DNA of 64,000 nucleotides from Adhaeribacter aquaticus DSM 16391 (GCF_000473365.1 NZ_KI421517.1:4164196-4228195); one strand, 5' to 3'; positions 1 to 9,022 are shown, counted from the stretch's first letter. Notes: generated from the sequence alone by a model not told the origin. Made by a program: numbers and translations.

Positions 1-1645
1 TGTCCCGGATATTATCTCCTCTGGTTGCAGGATTAGCCGGAGCATCCGGATTTAAAATCCAGGGCATATGGGTTTCACTTCCATGGATTACCCGGACATC
101 TAAATCATTTACTAAACTGGGTGTCCGGTTATTTAAGGTGGTAGGCACCAATGGTAAAACAGGTCCGGCTGGATCGGTCCAGCTAATAGTGATGCGCAGA
201 GGTTCTGTACCAGCAGCTACTACAGTTTTAGTAAATGTCTGCCCTTGGGTTAGGGTAGTTTCGGTAAGTACATGTTTTTGCCCTGAATTGGCTATTACCT
301 TGGCAGCCTTCCCTGTATCCATTACTCCCCAGCCATATATATAATCAGGTCCTGGGGCCGAACCGCTTTCATTGGCAGTATGTATAGCTACTCCTTTCAA
401 GGTAGCAGCCCGCATAAACTTACCATCATTTAAATTCCCGAAATGCTCTTGCAATAGAAACAAAGAGCCAGCAATATTTGGGGCTGCCATGGAAGTTCCT
501 GAACCACTATAATACGTTTCATCCGAGCCCGCTCCACTGGAGGTAACCCGAATACCATTGCCTACCAAATCTGGTTTAATCCGGCCATCATCAGTAGGGC
601 CCCAACTACTAAAATATGCTCCCTTTACATCGGTGGGACTAGTATAACCATTAGCTATTTCAGCTATAGCTCCTACAGTTAGAATATTTTTAGCTACACT
701 ATGATCCGGAATTACATCGTAACCCGAATATCTCCGCATATCAGCCGTACGACCAGTTTCTATTAATTCCCAGGTTCCAAGAGTCGGGTTATATCGATAA
801 TAAGGAGTTCCCACAGCTGGTTCTGCCATATTATTACTGTTCCCAGCGGCTTTTACCATTAAATAATAAGGCGCTTTGAAAGCAATATCATCCCAAATCT
901 GAGCATAATAGTCGTAGTACCCAAAGTAAACGTCCTCTGTTTGGCTTACCTCAACATCACCCAGCCAATACCAGTTTCCCCCCATGTATTGCCAACCGGC
1001 TATATACCCGTAAGAATGGTTGGACACTAACAGTTCTTTAGCCGCCGCCGCAATTTCAGAAAGGTCGTTATCAAAATACCAGGACTGTAAGTTTGGGGCT
1101 GCAAAAGACATACCTTTGGCTAAAGGATATATTCCCTGGTTGATCATTGTTCCCGCAACGTGGGTGGCATGGTCACTGTTATTTAAATAATTATCCCGGT
1201 TTACAATCCGGCCAACCATTTCCTGATGCGAAGGACGGACAGCGCCACCATCCCAGATTCCTAATTTACCGGATAGAAATGAACTAGCGCCACTTAAAGA
1301 GAATCCGGATGCTCCGCCAGCCCATACATTCGAGGTATTGGTAGTTACTGCAGATAATAAATTTTGGTGAGTGGCATAATACACCGGACGGCCAGTTGAG
1401 GTAAGGCCCTGCAAGGAAATGGAAGCACCAGTAGGAGTGGTTTCATTAATGATCCATTTATACTTTTTAGCTTTCTCTAATGCTTTAGTACGGGTGGCTT
1501 TATATTTTGCTTCCTGCTCTTTAGCTATGTTTTCTAAAGCCTGTTTATTTGTAACAGCAATCCGTCCTTGTTGGCCTAAGGCATCTTGCTTTAAGAAAAA
1601 ACAGAAAATGAAAAATGGAAGAATTAAAGGTAAAAATTTATGCAT
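1..1645 (-). CDS. S8 family serine peptidase (subtilase), C-terminus beyond the window
   Basis: Secreted subtilisin-like protease of about 548 visible residues; the gene runs off the left edge, so its end is missing. The ATG at 1645-1643 is followed by a hydrophobic signal peptide ending near ALGQQ. The catalytic triad is complete: Asp132 in GIWDGG, His162 in DHATHVAGT and Ser385 in GSGTSMAAP. The loop between His and Ser is long, as in many Bacteroidota subtilases. After the catalytic domain comes a beta-rich segment (ITISWTDPAG) typical of the jelly-roll domain that follows. A type IX secretion sorting domain might lie in the missing part; that is a guess. It is transcribed alone, on the same strand as the aromatic operon but separated from it by a terminator. 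Confidence 0.93.
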   Translation of the reverse strand, partial: MHKFLPLILPFFIFCFFLKQDALGQQGRIAVTNKQALENIAKEQEAKYKATRTKALEKAKKYKWIINETTPTGASISLQGLTSTGRPVYYATHQNLLSAVTTNTSNVWAGGASGFSLSGASSFLSGKLGIWDGGAVRPSHQEMVGRIVNRDNYLNNSDHATHVAGTMINQGIYPLAKGMSFAAPNLQSWYFDNDLSEIAAAAKELLVSNHSYGYIAGWQYMGGNWYWLGDVEVSQTEDVYFGYYDYYAQIWDDIAFKAPYYLMVKAAGNSNNMAEPAVGTPYYRYNPTLGTWELIETGRTADMRRYSGYDVIPDHSVAKNILTVGAIAEIANGYTSPTDVKGAYFSSWGPTDDGRIKPDLVGNGIRVTSSGAGSDETYYSGSGTSMAAPNIAGSLFLLQEHFGNLNDGKFMRAATLKGVAIHTANESGSAPGPDYIYGWGVMDTGKAAKVIANSGQKHVLTETTLTQGQTFTKTVVAAGTEPLRITISWTDPAGPVLPLVPTTLNNRTPSLVNDLDVRVIHGSETHMPWILNPDAPANPATRGDNIRD

Positions 1646-1923
1646 TTAAAATATTTAAATCCTGGTTATTGTCTTAGTAATTTTATTTTAGTCATATTAG
1701 TTTCCTAATACTAAAATTTTTTAATTTTTCTAAGAAACAAAAACAGGTGATAAATAATTAAACAGACACTACCGGCTTTAAATACTGTGATTAAACTTAT
1801 TTAAAGCAATTTATTTTTAAAACAGGTCTGATGCAGCTACTAAAAGGAATAATTTGTTTTGCACTAAACAAATAATAATTTAGCTCAGCTTATATTAGAG
1901 AGTTCCTTTATAATATAATATTA

Positions 1924-1975
1924 ATAAAAAAACCCTTCCTGCTTTCTCAAATATATGAGTGGGCAGGAAGGGTTT
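1924..1975 (-). terminator. Intrinsic terminator of the aromatic operon
   Basis: A perfect 13-bp inverted repeat (1930-1942 with 1963-1975, core CCCTTCCTGC/GCAGGAAGGG), with a smaller CTCA/TGAG pairing inside the loop. On the minus strand it is followed directly by a run of six T. It lies 20 bp past the stop codon of the DAHP synthase gene. Confidence 0.85.
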
Positions 1976-1995
1976 AATTTAAAGCTAAAAAGGAA

Positions 1996-3099
1996 TTATG
2001 CTTCCACTTTACCGTTTACAATCTCTGTTTGAATATTGATAGAGTTTGTATGGATAGTCTGGAAAATAGCACGAACAAATTTTTCGTCCAGACCTTCATT
2101 TATGCCTTTGTTTAAAATATCTTCTAACATTTGGTCCCAACGTTTAACCTGTAAAATGGTCATGTTGTGATCTTTTTTGTACTGACCAATTGTACGGGAT
2201 AAACGTGTACGACGAGCAAGCACCTCAATTAATTCTTTATCTACCTGGTCAATGTTCCGACGCATATCTTCCAACAGGTGGTGATCTTCACCGTCTGCAT
2301 CTTCTTTGGTGAAACGGATGCTTGATAATAATTTATGTAAATCAGCAGGTGTTACTTGTTGTGATGCATCACTTAAAGCTACTGATGGATCAATGTGTGT
2401 TTCGATCATTAAACCGTCCATAGCTAAATCCATTGCTTTCTGTGCAATTGGCTGCAATAAATCACGTCTACCAGCAATGTGGCTTGGATCGCAGATTAAT
2501 GGCAACTCTGGCACTAAACGTTTGAACTCAATAGCGCTATTCCATTTTGGTTGGTTCCGGTAAGGCGCATTATCAAAAGTAGAAAAACCTCTGTGAATTC
2601 CACCTAACTGGCGTATACCAGCCTGGTTTAAACGCTCAATAGCACCTAACCATAATTGTAAATCCGGGTTAACCGGGTTTTTAACTAAAACCGGAATATC
2701 AACACCGCGTAAAGCATCAGCAATTTCCTGTACAGTAAATGGGTTTACTGTAGTACGGGCACCTATCCAAAGAATATCGATACCAGCCTTTAATGACTCA
2801 TAAACGTGTTGGGTATTAGCAACTTCAACCGCTACTTTTAAACCAGTCTCTTGTTTTACACGCTTTAACCATTTTAGAGCAGGAATACCAACACCTTCAA
2901 AGCTATTTGGACGCGTACGTGGTTTCCAAACACCAGCCCGGTAAACGGTTACGCCTGGCACGTTGTTCTTGATTAAATGAGCAGTCTGTAAAACTTGCTC
3001 TTCCGATTCGGCGCTGCAAGGGCCGGCAATTAAAAGCGGTGACCCATCTTCATTAATTAAAGCCGAAGTTGGCAACAGGTCGATACTTGGTTTACTCAT
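1996..3099 (-). CDS. Bifunctional DAHP synthase / chorismate mutase (type II)
   Basis: Catalyses the first step of the shikimate pathway (phosphoenolpyruvate + erythrose 4-phosphate to DAHP), fused to chorismate mutase, which makes prephenate. Residues about 1-265 form a type I-beta KDO8P/DAHP synthase barrel with the motifs LLIAGPCSAESEEQ and RAGVWKPRTRPNSFEGVG. Residues about 275-360 are an AroQ-class helical mutase (RRNIDQVDKELIEVLARRTRLS). The length of 367 aa suits this Bacteroidota fusion. It is the third gene of the attenuated pheA-aminotransferase operon, 79 bp after the aminotransferase. No tyrA (prephenate dehydrogenase) follows, so Tyr synthesis must be completed from elsewhere. 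Assignment is by motif recognition. Confidence 0.95.
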   Translation of the reverse strand: MSKPSIDLLPTSALINEDGSPLLIAGPCSAESEEQVLQTAHLIKNNVPGVTVYRAGVWKPRTRPNSFEGVGIPALKWLKRVKQETGLKVAVEVANTQHVYESLKAGIDILWIGARTTVNPFTVQEIADALRGVDIPVLVKNPVNPDLQLWLGAIERLNQAGIRQLGGIHRGFSTFDNAPYRNQPKWNSAIEFKRLVPELPLICDPSHIAGRRDLLQPIAQKAMDLAMDGLMIETHIDPSVALSDASQQVTPADLHKLLSSIRFTKEDADGEDHHLLEDMRRNIDQVDKELIEVLARRTRLSRTIGQYKKDHNMTILQVKRWDQMLEDILNKGINEGLDEKFVRAIFQTIHTNSINIQTEIVNGKVEA

Positions 3100-3178
3100 G
3101 ACAAATAATATGATTAAAGTTCAAAGTTACTTATTATAAATTATATATTGTTTTTATTATCTTCTATTAATTAAAAAA

Positions 3179-4351
3179 TTAAGCATTAATTAATAAAGCT
3201 TTAACATTTTTAATTGCTTTCCGGATATTCTCTTCAGTTGCACAAACCGAAATCCGCACGTACCGTTCCCCGTTGGAACCAAATATTTTACCGGGCGTTA
3301 AAAATACATTTGCCTGGTAAAGAATACGATCTAAAAATGCTTCTACATCTTCCACATCATCCGGAACCCGGCCCCAAACAAACATTCCGGTAGCTTCTTT
3401 CGAATATTTACAATGCAAAACATCCAGTAACTCATAAACTAATTCCCGGCGTTTCCGGTAAACCGCATTGCGCTCCTGGTGCCAGTTATCAGAATTACTT
3501 AAAGCCTGTACCGCTGCATGCTGAACAGGAAGAAACATGCCGGAATCCAGGTTACTTTTCACGGCAATAATGGCATCAATATATTCCTTCTGTCCGGCTA
3601 CCATACCAATACGCCAACCAGCCATGTTAAAGGATTTACTCATAGAGTTTAACTCTACACAACAATCCATAGCACCTGCTGCATGTAAAATGCTAATTGG
3701 AGCTTTTTCGTTCAAAACCAGGCTATAAGGATTATCATGAACGATTAAAATTTCACGTTCCCGGGCAAATTCAATTATCTTTTCAAAATCTGCCTCAGAA
3801 GCCAATGCGCCGGTAGGCATGTTCGGGTAGTTCAGGAACATTAATTTAACCCGGCTTGTATCCAAAGCTCTTAAAGCAGCCAAATCTGGTAACCAGTTGG
3901 TATCCTCAGTCAGGTCAAAGAACACAGGTTCGGCATTCACTAACTTGGCTACGGCAGCATAAGCCGGATACCCCGGATTAGGTACCAAAACCTGATCTCC
4001 CGGATTTAAAAAAGCCATAGCAATATGAAAAATACCTTCTTTTGATCCCAGCAAAGGCAATACCTCTGTTTCCGGGTTTAAGGTAACATTGTATGTGCTG
4101 CTATACCAGTTTGCAAAAGCCTGGCGCAAAGCCAGAATAGACCTGTATGGTTGGTAACCATGGTTTTTTGGGTTTTGTGCTGATTGGGTTAATGCGGTTA
4201 CAGTTTCATCCGAAGCCGGTAAATCCGGGTCACCAATACCTAAATTTACCACATCATGCCCCTGAGCCATCAGGTTACGTACTTCAGCTAATTTACGGGC
4301 GAAGTAATATTCCTGCACATGGTCTAAACGATTTGCCTTTGGGATAATCAT
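3179..4351 (-). CDS. Class I/II PLP-dependent aminotransferase (aromatic pathway)
   Basis: Fold-type I aminotransferase of 390 aa. The PLP Schiff-base lysine is Lys239 in SMSKSFNMAGWRIG; the upstream cofactor loop includes NPGYPAY and HDNPY. Overall it resembles the LL-DAP/aspartate aminotransferase group. The ATG lies 1 bp after the pheA stop codon, so the two are translated as a coupled pair. The likely role, inferred from this position between prephenate dehydratase and DAHP synthase, is transamination of phenylpyruvate or hydroxyphenylpyruvate to Phe/Tyr. Sequence alone does not settle the substrate. Confidence 0.9.
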   Translation of the reverse strand: MIIPKANRLDHVQEYYFARKLAEVRNLMAQGHDVVNLGIGDPDLPASDETVTALTQSAQNPKNHGYQPYRSILALRQAFANWYSSTYNVTLNPETEVLPLLGSKEGIFHIAMAFLNPGDQVLVPNPGYPAYAAVAKLVNAEPVFFDLTEDTNWLPDLAALRALDTSRVKLMFLNYPNMPTGALASEADFEKIIEFAREREILIVHDNPYSLVLNEKAPISILHAAGAMDCCVELNSMSKSFNMAGWRIGMVAGQKEYIDAIIAVKSNLDSGMFLPVQHAAVQALSNSDNWHQERNAVYRKRRELVYELLDVLHCKYSKEATGMFVWGRVPDDVEDVEAFLDRILYQANVFLTPGKIFGSNGERYVRISVCATEENIRKAIKNVKALLINA

Positions 4352-4352
4352 A

Positions 4353-5186
4353 TTATTTAACTCCTCTTTTATAGATACCCAGTATTTTAATTTCTACTAC
4401 CATAGGCCTGATTTTTTCAATAGCCGCAGTAAACTCATTATAATCTTCCCACTCCAGATCCAGTAAAATAGTAAACTCATTAGGATCACTTATTATAGGA
4501 ATAGATTGTATCAGGGATAAGTTTATGTGTAATTCCCGGAACACATCCAGGATATTAGCCAACTCGCCTGCCCGGTGGTGCAACTGAAAATTTACGGAAG
4601 CTTTATTGGCCCCCGATACATCTTTTAAGGGCTTGCCTGAGATAACCATAAAGCGGGTGTAATTCTCTTTATAGTTCTCTATGCATTCCTCTACTATATC
4701 CAATCCATATAATGCCGCTGCCGCTCTGCTGGCTATGGCTGCCACACCAGATAAATTATTTTCTCTGATTTCACGGGCACTTTCAGCAGTATCCGCCGAT
4801 TCAATGGCTTGCATATACGAATGCTCTTCCAGAAAATTAGTGCATTGCAGCAAAGCCATCGGATGGGAGCGTACAATGCGGATATCTTCCAAAGTTTGTC
4901 CGGGCAAAGCCAGCAAATTTTGTTCAATAGGCAAATAAGCTTCTCCAACAATAGAAACCGGGTAGTCGTGCAGCAAAGTATAATTACCCAGTATACTACC
5001 AGCTAAATAATTTTCAATAGCAATTACGCCAAAATCTGCTTCACCATTTTTTACCAAAGCAAAAACCCGTTGAAAGGTCATGCAGGGAATAATGTCAATG
5101 GTTTGGGGAGCAAAATATTGCTGGGCCACTACATCATGGAAAGAAGCAGGACCACCCTGAATAGCTATTTTTAAGTTTGGATTCAT
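4353..5186 (-). CDS. pheA: Prephenate dehydratase with ACT domain
   Basis: Converts prephenate to phenylpyruvate in Phe synthesis. Residues about 5-180 are the two-lobed dehydratase (GGPASFHDVVAQQYF; TRFMVISGKPL corresponds to the conserved T-R-F of the family). Residues about 193-275 are an ACT regulatory domain (ASVNFQLHHRAGELANIL) of the kind that binds Phe for feedback inhibition. At 277 aa it is the stand-alone monofunctional form; the mutase sits two genes downstream, fused to DAHP synthase. First structural gene of the operon, starting 7 bp after an attenuator terminator. Confidence 0.95.
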   Translation of the reverse strand: MNPNLKIAIQGGPASFHDVVAQQYFAPQTIDIIPCMTFQRVFALVKNGEADFGVIAIENYLAGSILGNYTLLHDYPVSIVGEAYLPIEQNLLALPGQTLEDIRIVRSHPMALLQCTNFLEEHSYMQAIESADTAESAREIRENNLSGVAAIASRAAAALYGLDIVEECIENYKENYTRFMVISGKPLKDVSGANKASVNFQLHHRAGELANILDVFRELHINLSLIQSIPIISDPNEFTILLDLEWEDYNEFTAAIEKIRPMVVEIKILGIYKRGVK

Positions 5187-5192
5187 AGTAAT

Positions 5193-5219
5193 AAAAAAAG
5201 CCCCGAATTTTCGGGGCTT
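5193..5219 (-). terminator. Attenuator terminator in front of pheA
   Basis: On the minus strand: stem AAGCCCCGAA (5219-5210) with TTCGGGGCTT (5207-5198) and seven T (5199-5193), then ATTACT and the pheA ATG at 5186. A strong intrinsic terminator placed upstream of, not after, the operon, and downstream of a Phe/Tyr-rich leader ORF, is the standard architecture of transcription attenuation. The CCCC of its 5' arm (5216-5213) can alternatively pair with GGGG at 5267-5264 inside the leader ORF. Confidence 0.88.
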
Positions 5220-5257
5220 CTGGATTTATATTTTGTTTCTAAACGCAATACTATTCC

Positions 5258-5323
5258 TTAACACCCCAGGGAGGTACTAAAATAGAAGTAGTAGTAAAAG
5301 TTTACGTTCGGAATTGTTCTCAC
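5258..5323 (-). CDS. Phe/Tyr leader peptide (attenuator), 21 aa
   Basis: A short ORF that starts with GTG (5323-5321) after an A-rich stretch and ends with TAA (5260-5258). Codons 9-15 read F-Y-Y-Y-F-Y-F (TTT TAC TAC TAC TTC TAT TTT, 5299-5279): seven aromatic codons in a row. The following Leu-Gly codons CTG GGG carry the GGGG that could pair with the terminator's 5' arm. A ribosome stalled for lack of charged tRNA-Phe or tRNA-Tyr would leave that GGGG free; a ribosome reaching the stop codon would cover it. No in-frame ATG exists; the only other start is TTG at 5347. The function is inferred from this geometry. Confidence 0.85.
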   Translation of the reverse strand: MRTIPNVNFYYYFYFSTSLGC

Positions 5324-5604
5324 TTTATTTGTTTTTTGATGCGGCAATTTTAAGAAAGTTTATTTTAATATCATAATGTTTGAGAAGAAAAATTATGATA
5401 GCGGAAGAAATATTTTTTTTAAGGTAAATTTAAATAGATAATAGAAACTATGGCTTTCTTTTTCATGACTAGGATAAAAACAAGAACTTACTCAGTCAGG
5501 AAACTTTTTATATTATATTATGATTCTCACCTAAATTGTGTAATTCGCCTTTTAAAAAGGCTTATTTGCAAAAAGAACAATTCACCTTAAAAAAAAATAA
5601 ATAA

Positions 5605-6192
5605 TTGGATTTACTTTACACAACAAGGCCTGCTTTCTTAGGGTTAAGAATATTTTACATCTGTTTGCTTTCTTCCCTAATCCTGATTAGTTGTTCTAAC
5701 AAAATTTATATAAAGAAAAAACCTGATACTTTTTATGAAACCGTTGAACAATTTTCCGGTAAAAAGTACCCAGGCAATATTGTATTTCCTGCCGGGGAGG
5801 AGGCTCCGTTTCGGGGAGAACCTCTTTGGGTAGAAGTCAATAAAACTTCCCGCAACAGACTTGAAATTCCGGTACATGTTGGAAATAACATTTACCGGAC
5901 GCTTATTTTTGGGAAGGATAAAAATGGTTATTGGCTACAGCACGAAAATAAAAGACCGGATGGAGCCCAAGCTGAAATTTCGATGTATGGTGGCCGAAAC
6001 GAGGAGGAAACTAATAACTATGTGATGGTTTTTCCGGCCGATGGTTACACTAAACAGTTATTAGGTGCAGCGCGCAATAGTACCTGGTCTTTGGGTTTAA
6101 GCAGCGACAAACATACGTTAAGCTATATTGCCGAAGATGATGGCCGATTGGTGCTGCAAATTGACATTGATTTAGCGGAAGCCTTGCAGTAA
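5605..6192 (+). CDS. Hypothetical lipoprotein, 195 aa
   Basis: Not recognised as a named family. The N-terminus is a type II signal peptide: hydrophobic stretch about 14-29 and lipobox L-I-S-C with Cys30. The mature part is mostly predicted beta strand (GEPLWVEVNKTSRNRLEIPVHV, GYWLQHENKR), reminiscent of a small beta-sandwich. The only start giving a complete signal peptide is TTG at 5605; no ATG lies nearby. It converges on modC with a 2-bp gap and probably has its own promoter in the spacer shared with the phe operon. Confidence 0.7.
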   Translation: MDLLYTTRPAFLGLRIFYICLLSSLILISCSNKIYIKKKPDTFYETVEQFSGKKYPGNIVFPAGEEAPFRGEPLWVEVNKTSRNRLEIPVHVGNNIYRTLIFGKDKNGYWLQHENKRPDGAQAEISMYGGRNEEETNNYVMVFPADGYTKQLLGAARNSTWSLGLSSDKHTLSYIAEDDGRLVLQIDIDLAEALQ

Positions 6193-6194
6193 AA

Positions 6195-7067
6195 TTATCT
6201 TTTTTTAATTATAGGATTAAAAGCTTTGGTAAAAACAGTAACAGTATCGCCAGGTTGCAAATTAGTTACCTCATCCTCTGTTGCCACTGTTTTAATAATA
6301 TTATTCCCAATCAATACATCCAGAATATAAATTACATCACTTTTTTTAATAGCCAGCACCTCGCCAACTAATTGAATTTTACTACTTAGGCGCTCTTTTC
6401 CAAAAATTTCGGCGGGTGGGCCTTGGGCTATAACCTTTCCCTTATCCAGAGAAATAATCTGGTCTGATAACCGGTAAATTTCTGACAACTGGTGGCTAAC
6501 CAATAAAGTAGTTGTTCCGAAAGATTTATGTAACTGATAAATCTGATCTTGCAACAATTGCCGCATTTCCAGGTCTAAAGCAGAAAGGGGCTCATCCAAT
6601 AAGAGTATCGGTGGCTTCCGGACCAATGCCCGCACCAAAGCAACTCGCTGTTGCTGCCCTCCCGATAATGTTAATGGTTTCCGATCTGCTAACGAAAGCA
6701 AGGAGGCACGCTGAAGCAAATCATCTATGGCACTTAAGTCTTCTTTGCTTTGTGCGGCATAGACCAAGTTTTCCCGGACAGTCATGTTAGGAAACAAGGC
6801 ATAATCCTGAAAAACAAAACCTATATTTCTTTTCTGAGGTGCAAGGTTAATGTTTTTAGCGGTATCCAGCCAGACCTGGTCATTTACCTGAATGAATCCT
6901 GCATCAGGCTGAACAAGTCCAGCCAATATTTTAAGAATAGTAGTTTTTCCGGCACCTGATTTGCCGTAAAGGGTACAAAAACTACCCATTTCCAAGCGAA
7001 AATCCACGTCCAAGTTCAGCTTACCTTCTGCCATTAGCAATGATTTTTGGATTTGAATCTGAATCAT
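6195..7067 (-). CDS. modC: Molybdate ABC transporter ATP-binding protein
   Basis: ABC ATPase of 290 aa that powers molybdate import. Walker A is GKSGAGKTT, the Q-loop VFQDYALFPNMTVREN, the signature LSGGQQQRVALVRAL, Walker B ILLLDEPLSALD, and the H-loop LVSHQ. Residues about 230-290 resemble a TOBE/Mop oxyanion-binding domain (SSKIQLVGEVLAIKKSDVIYILDVLIG), as in ModC. It is the last gene of modA-TOBE-modB-modC, 1 bp after modB. The molybdate assignment rests on ModA similarity and TOBE domains; tungstate is possible. Confidence 0.9.
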   Translation of the reverse strand: MIQIQIQKSLLMAEGKLNLDVDFRLEMGSFCTLYGKSGAGKTTILKILAGLVQPDAGFIQVNDQVWLDTAKNINLAPQKRNIGFVFQDYALFPNMTVRENLVYAAQSKEDLSAIDDLLQRASLLSLADRKPLTLSGGQQQRVALVRALVRKPPILLLDEPLSALDLEMRQLLQDQIYQLHKSFGTTTLLVSHQLSEIYRLSDQIISLDKGKVIAQGPPAEIFGKERLSSKIQLVGEVLAIKKSDVIYILDVLIGNNIIKTVATEDEVTNLQPGDTVTVFTKAFNPIIKKR

Positions 7068-7068
7068 A

Positions 7069-7740
7069 TTAAAAGGCTTTAACCAGTCGCTTATTCAGCA
7101 GATAAACTGATAATAATATAGAAAAGGCCAGTATCAGCAAAATGAAAGAGTAGATATGGGCCGAAGCATAATCTAATGTTTCAACTTCGTGATAGATGGC
7201 AATGGAAACCACGCGGGTTTGATCTGGAATATTCCCTCCAATCATTAACACTAAACCAAACTCTCCAATGGTATGAGCAAAAGAAAGAACCATCCCGGTT
7301 AACAAAGAGGGTTTTATATTAGGCAATATTACTTTTAGCAAAGTTTCCAGTTTAGATTTTCCTAAGGTATAAGAAGCTTCTTTTAAAGAAGAAGGAATTG
7401 CTTCTAAACCTGCCTGCACCGGTTGTACCATAAATGGCAAACTATATATAATAGAACCAACCACCAGACCGGCAAATGAAAAAACTAGTTGCAAATCAAA
7501 ATTTTCGCTTAAAAATTTCCCTAAGGCCCTACTAGGACTAAAGGCTAATAATAAATAAAAACCGAGAACAGAAGGCGGTAATACAAGTGGTAAACTAATA
7601 ATAGCCTCTACAACAGGTTTAAAACGGGAAGTAGCATTAGCCAACCACAAGGCCACGGGTATGCCTATAATTAGGAGCAAAGCAGTTGTAACGGTAGCCA
7701 GCTGCAACGTAAGCCATATAGGTTGCCAATCCAATGCCAT
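7069..7740 (-). CDS. modB: Molybdate ABC transporter permease
   Basis: Inner-membrane permease of 223 aa with about five transmembrane helices. The EAA-loop motif that contacts the ATPase is visible as EASYTLGKSKLETLLKVILP. The sequence VLPPSVLGFYLL and GEFGLVLMIGGNIPDQTRV are typical of ModB/CysT-type permeases. Its ATG overlaps the upstream TOBE gene's stop by 1 nt (TGATG), so translation is probably coupled. Confidence 0.92.
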   Translation of the reverse strand: MALDWQPIWLTLQLATVTTALLLIIGIPVALWLANATSRFKPVVEAIISLPLVLPPSVLGFYLLLAFSPSRALGKFLSENFDLQLVFSFAGLVVGSIIYSLPFMVQPVQAGLEAIPSSLKEASYTLGKSKLETLLKVILPNIKPSLLTGMVLSFAHTIGEFGLVLMIGGNIPDQTRVVSIAIYHEVETLDYASAHIYSFILLILAFSILLSVYLLNKRLVKAF

Positions 7741-8147
7741 CAGTAAGTTTTTTGCATTATGGACACCTCATTTGTTTTTACCAGACCTATAACATGATCC
7801 CCAATGAGTAAATTCAGTGCTTTTACCGATTGGGTGGTTATTATAGCGCAAAGAATCTGTCCTTTATAATCCAGGTAAACACTGGATAAGATTTTACCAC
7901 TTATTATTTTAGTAATGCTGCCAGGAAAACAATTTCGCGAACTAAGCCCACCAGACAAATTTTTCCCAATAGCCATTTCTGTTTCCTTAAAAACCATAAT
8001 TACTTCCTGGCCAATTTTGAGATAAGGAGCTGTATCGGGAGTATCAATAACGAGTGAATAAAATTGTTCTTCCCAAGCGGCAATGGTTATTAACGAAATA
8101 TCCTCGCCCGATTCTATTTGCGAAATAATACCTAAAACCTGATTCAT
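7740..8147 (-). CDS. TOBE (Mop-like) molybdate-binding protein
   Basis: A 135-aa protein made of two tandem TOBE/Mop-like beta-barrel units (about 1-65 with MNQVLGIISQIESGED, and about 66-135 with LSGGLSSRNCFPGSITKI and LIGDHVIGLVKTNEVSI). Such di-Mop proteins bind molybdate or tungstate and act as storage or sensor modules; the same fold forms the C-terminus of ModE. No DNA-binding domain is present, so it is not a complete ModE. It sits inside the mod operon between modA and modB. The oxyanion role is inferred from family and context. Confidence 0.78.
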   Translation of the reverse strand: MNQVLGIISQIESGEDISLITIAAWEEQFYSLVIDTPDTAPYLKIGQEVIMVFKETEMAIGKNLSGGLSSRNCFPGSITKIISGKILSSVYLDYKGQILCAIITTQSVKALNLLIGDHVIGLVKTNEVSIMQKTY

Positions 8148-8161
8148 TACCTGAGAACTAT

Positions 8162-8914
8162 TTACTTTACACTATATCCGTATTTTGTAAATATAGCTTT
8201 AGCTTTGGTACTATACAGAAAATTATAAAAAAGCCGGGCATTCTTCCAGTTTCTTTTTTTAGCCCCATTTAATAAAACAGCACTTTGGGCAATAGGGGAG
8301 TACGCTTTTTTGCTGATTTCTACCCAGTTGCCTTTTACTTTCATAGCAGGCTCCAGTACCACCGATTTGGCCGTAAAACCTAAATCAACTGCCCCTGACA
8401 AAACATACTGATTCACTTGGGCAACACTTTCTCCATTTACTATTTTAGGTTTAACCGCTGCATTTACATTAAAATAACTCAAGACTTGCAGGGCTGCTGC
8501 CCCATAGGGTGCCGTTTGAGCATTTGCCACCGCTATTTTTTTAATAGCAGGAGATAACACAACTGGTACCCCTTTAGTTAAATCTATATTCTTAGTAGTC
8601 CAAAGTACTAAGGCGCCATAAGCATATATTTTAGGTTTGCTTGCGGCTAAACCAGCTTTCTCCAAAGCTGCCGGATAATGAGTATCTGCCGATAAAAGAA
8701 TATCAAAAGGAGCGCCTTGCTGTATTTGGGTAGTCAGCTTGCCAGAAGAGCCAATAATCAGTTCCAGTTCTGCACCCGTTTCTTTTTCAAATGCCTGTTT
8801 CAGTAACTCCGCCACAAATTGCGCATTGGCTGCCACTGCCACCCGGACTTTTTGCGCCTGGCCACAAGTATTAATGCCCAAAAATAAGGCAAGAATCAAA
8901 AAGTATCGGTACAT
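8162..8914 (-). CDS. modA: Molybdate ABC transporter substrate-binding protein
   Basis: Periplasmic binding protein of 250 aa with a signal peptide cleaved near CGQAQ|KVRVAVAAN. The fold signature matches ModA: VAANAQFVAELLKQAFEKETG, GSSGKLTTQIQQGAPFDILLSAD, and AVDLGFTAKSVV near the C-terminal lobe. Ser/Thr-rich loops at the N-terminus and around GSSGK are the usual oxyanion contacts. First gene of the mod operon. No molybdenum-cofactor enzyme or moa/moe gene lies in the window. Confidence 0.92.
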   Translation of the reverse strand: MYRYFLILALFLGINTCGQAQKVRVAVAANAQFVAELLKQAFEKETGAELELIIGSSGKLTTQIQQGAPFDILLSADTHYPAALEKAGLAASKPKIYAYGALVLWTTKNIDLTKGVPVVLSPAIKKIAVANAQTAPYGAAALQVLSYFNVNAAVKPKIVNGESVAQVNQYVLSGAVDLGFTAKSVVLEPAMKVKGNWVEISKKAYSPIAQSAVLLNGAKKRNWKNARLFYNFLYSTKAKAIFTKYGYSVK

Positions 8915-9022
8915 CTGAATTTAAATTAATAAAGAACTGAAAATAGATAAATAATTACAAAAAGCTATCAGGCATTTAACTTTAAAAGGCAGACATATTT
9001 TTCATTATTTACATATTAGTAT

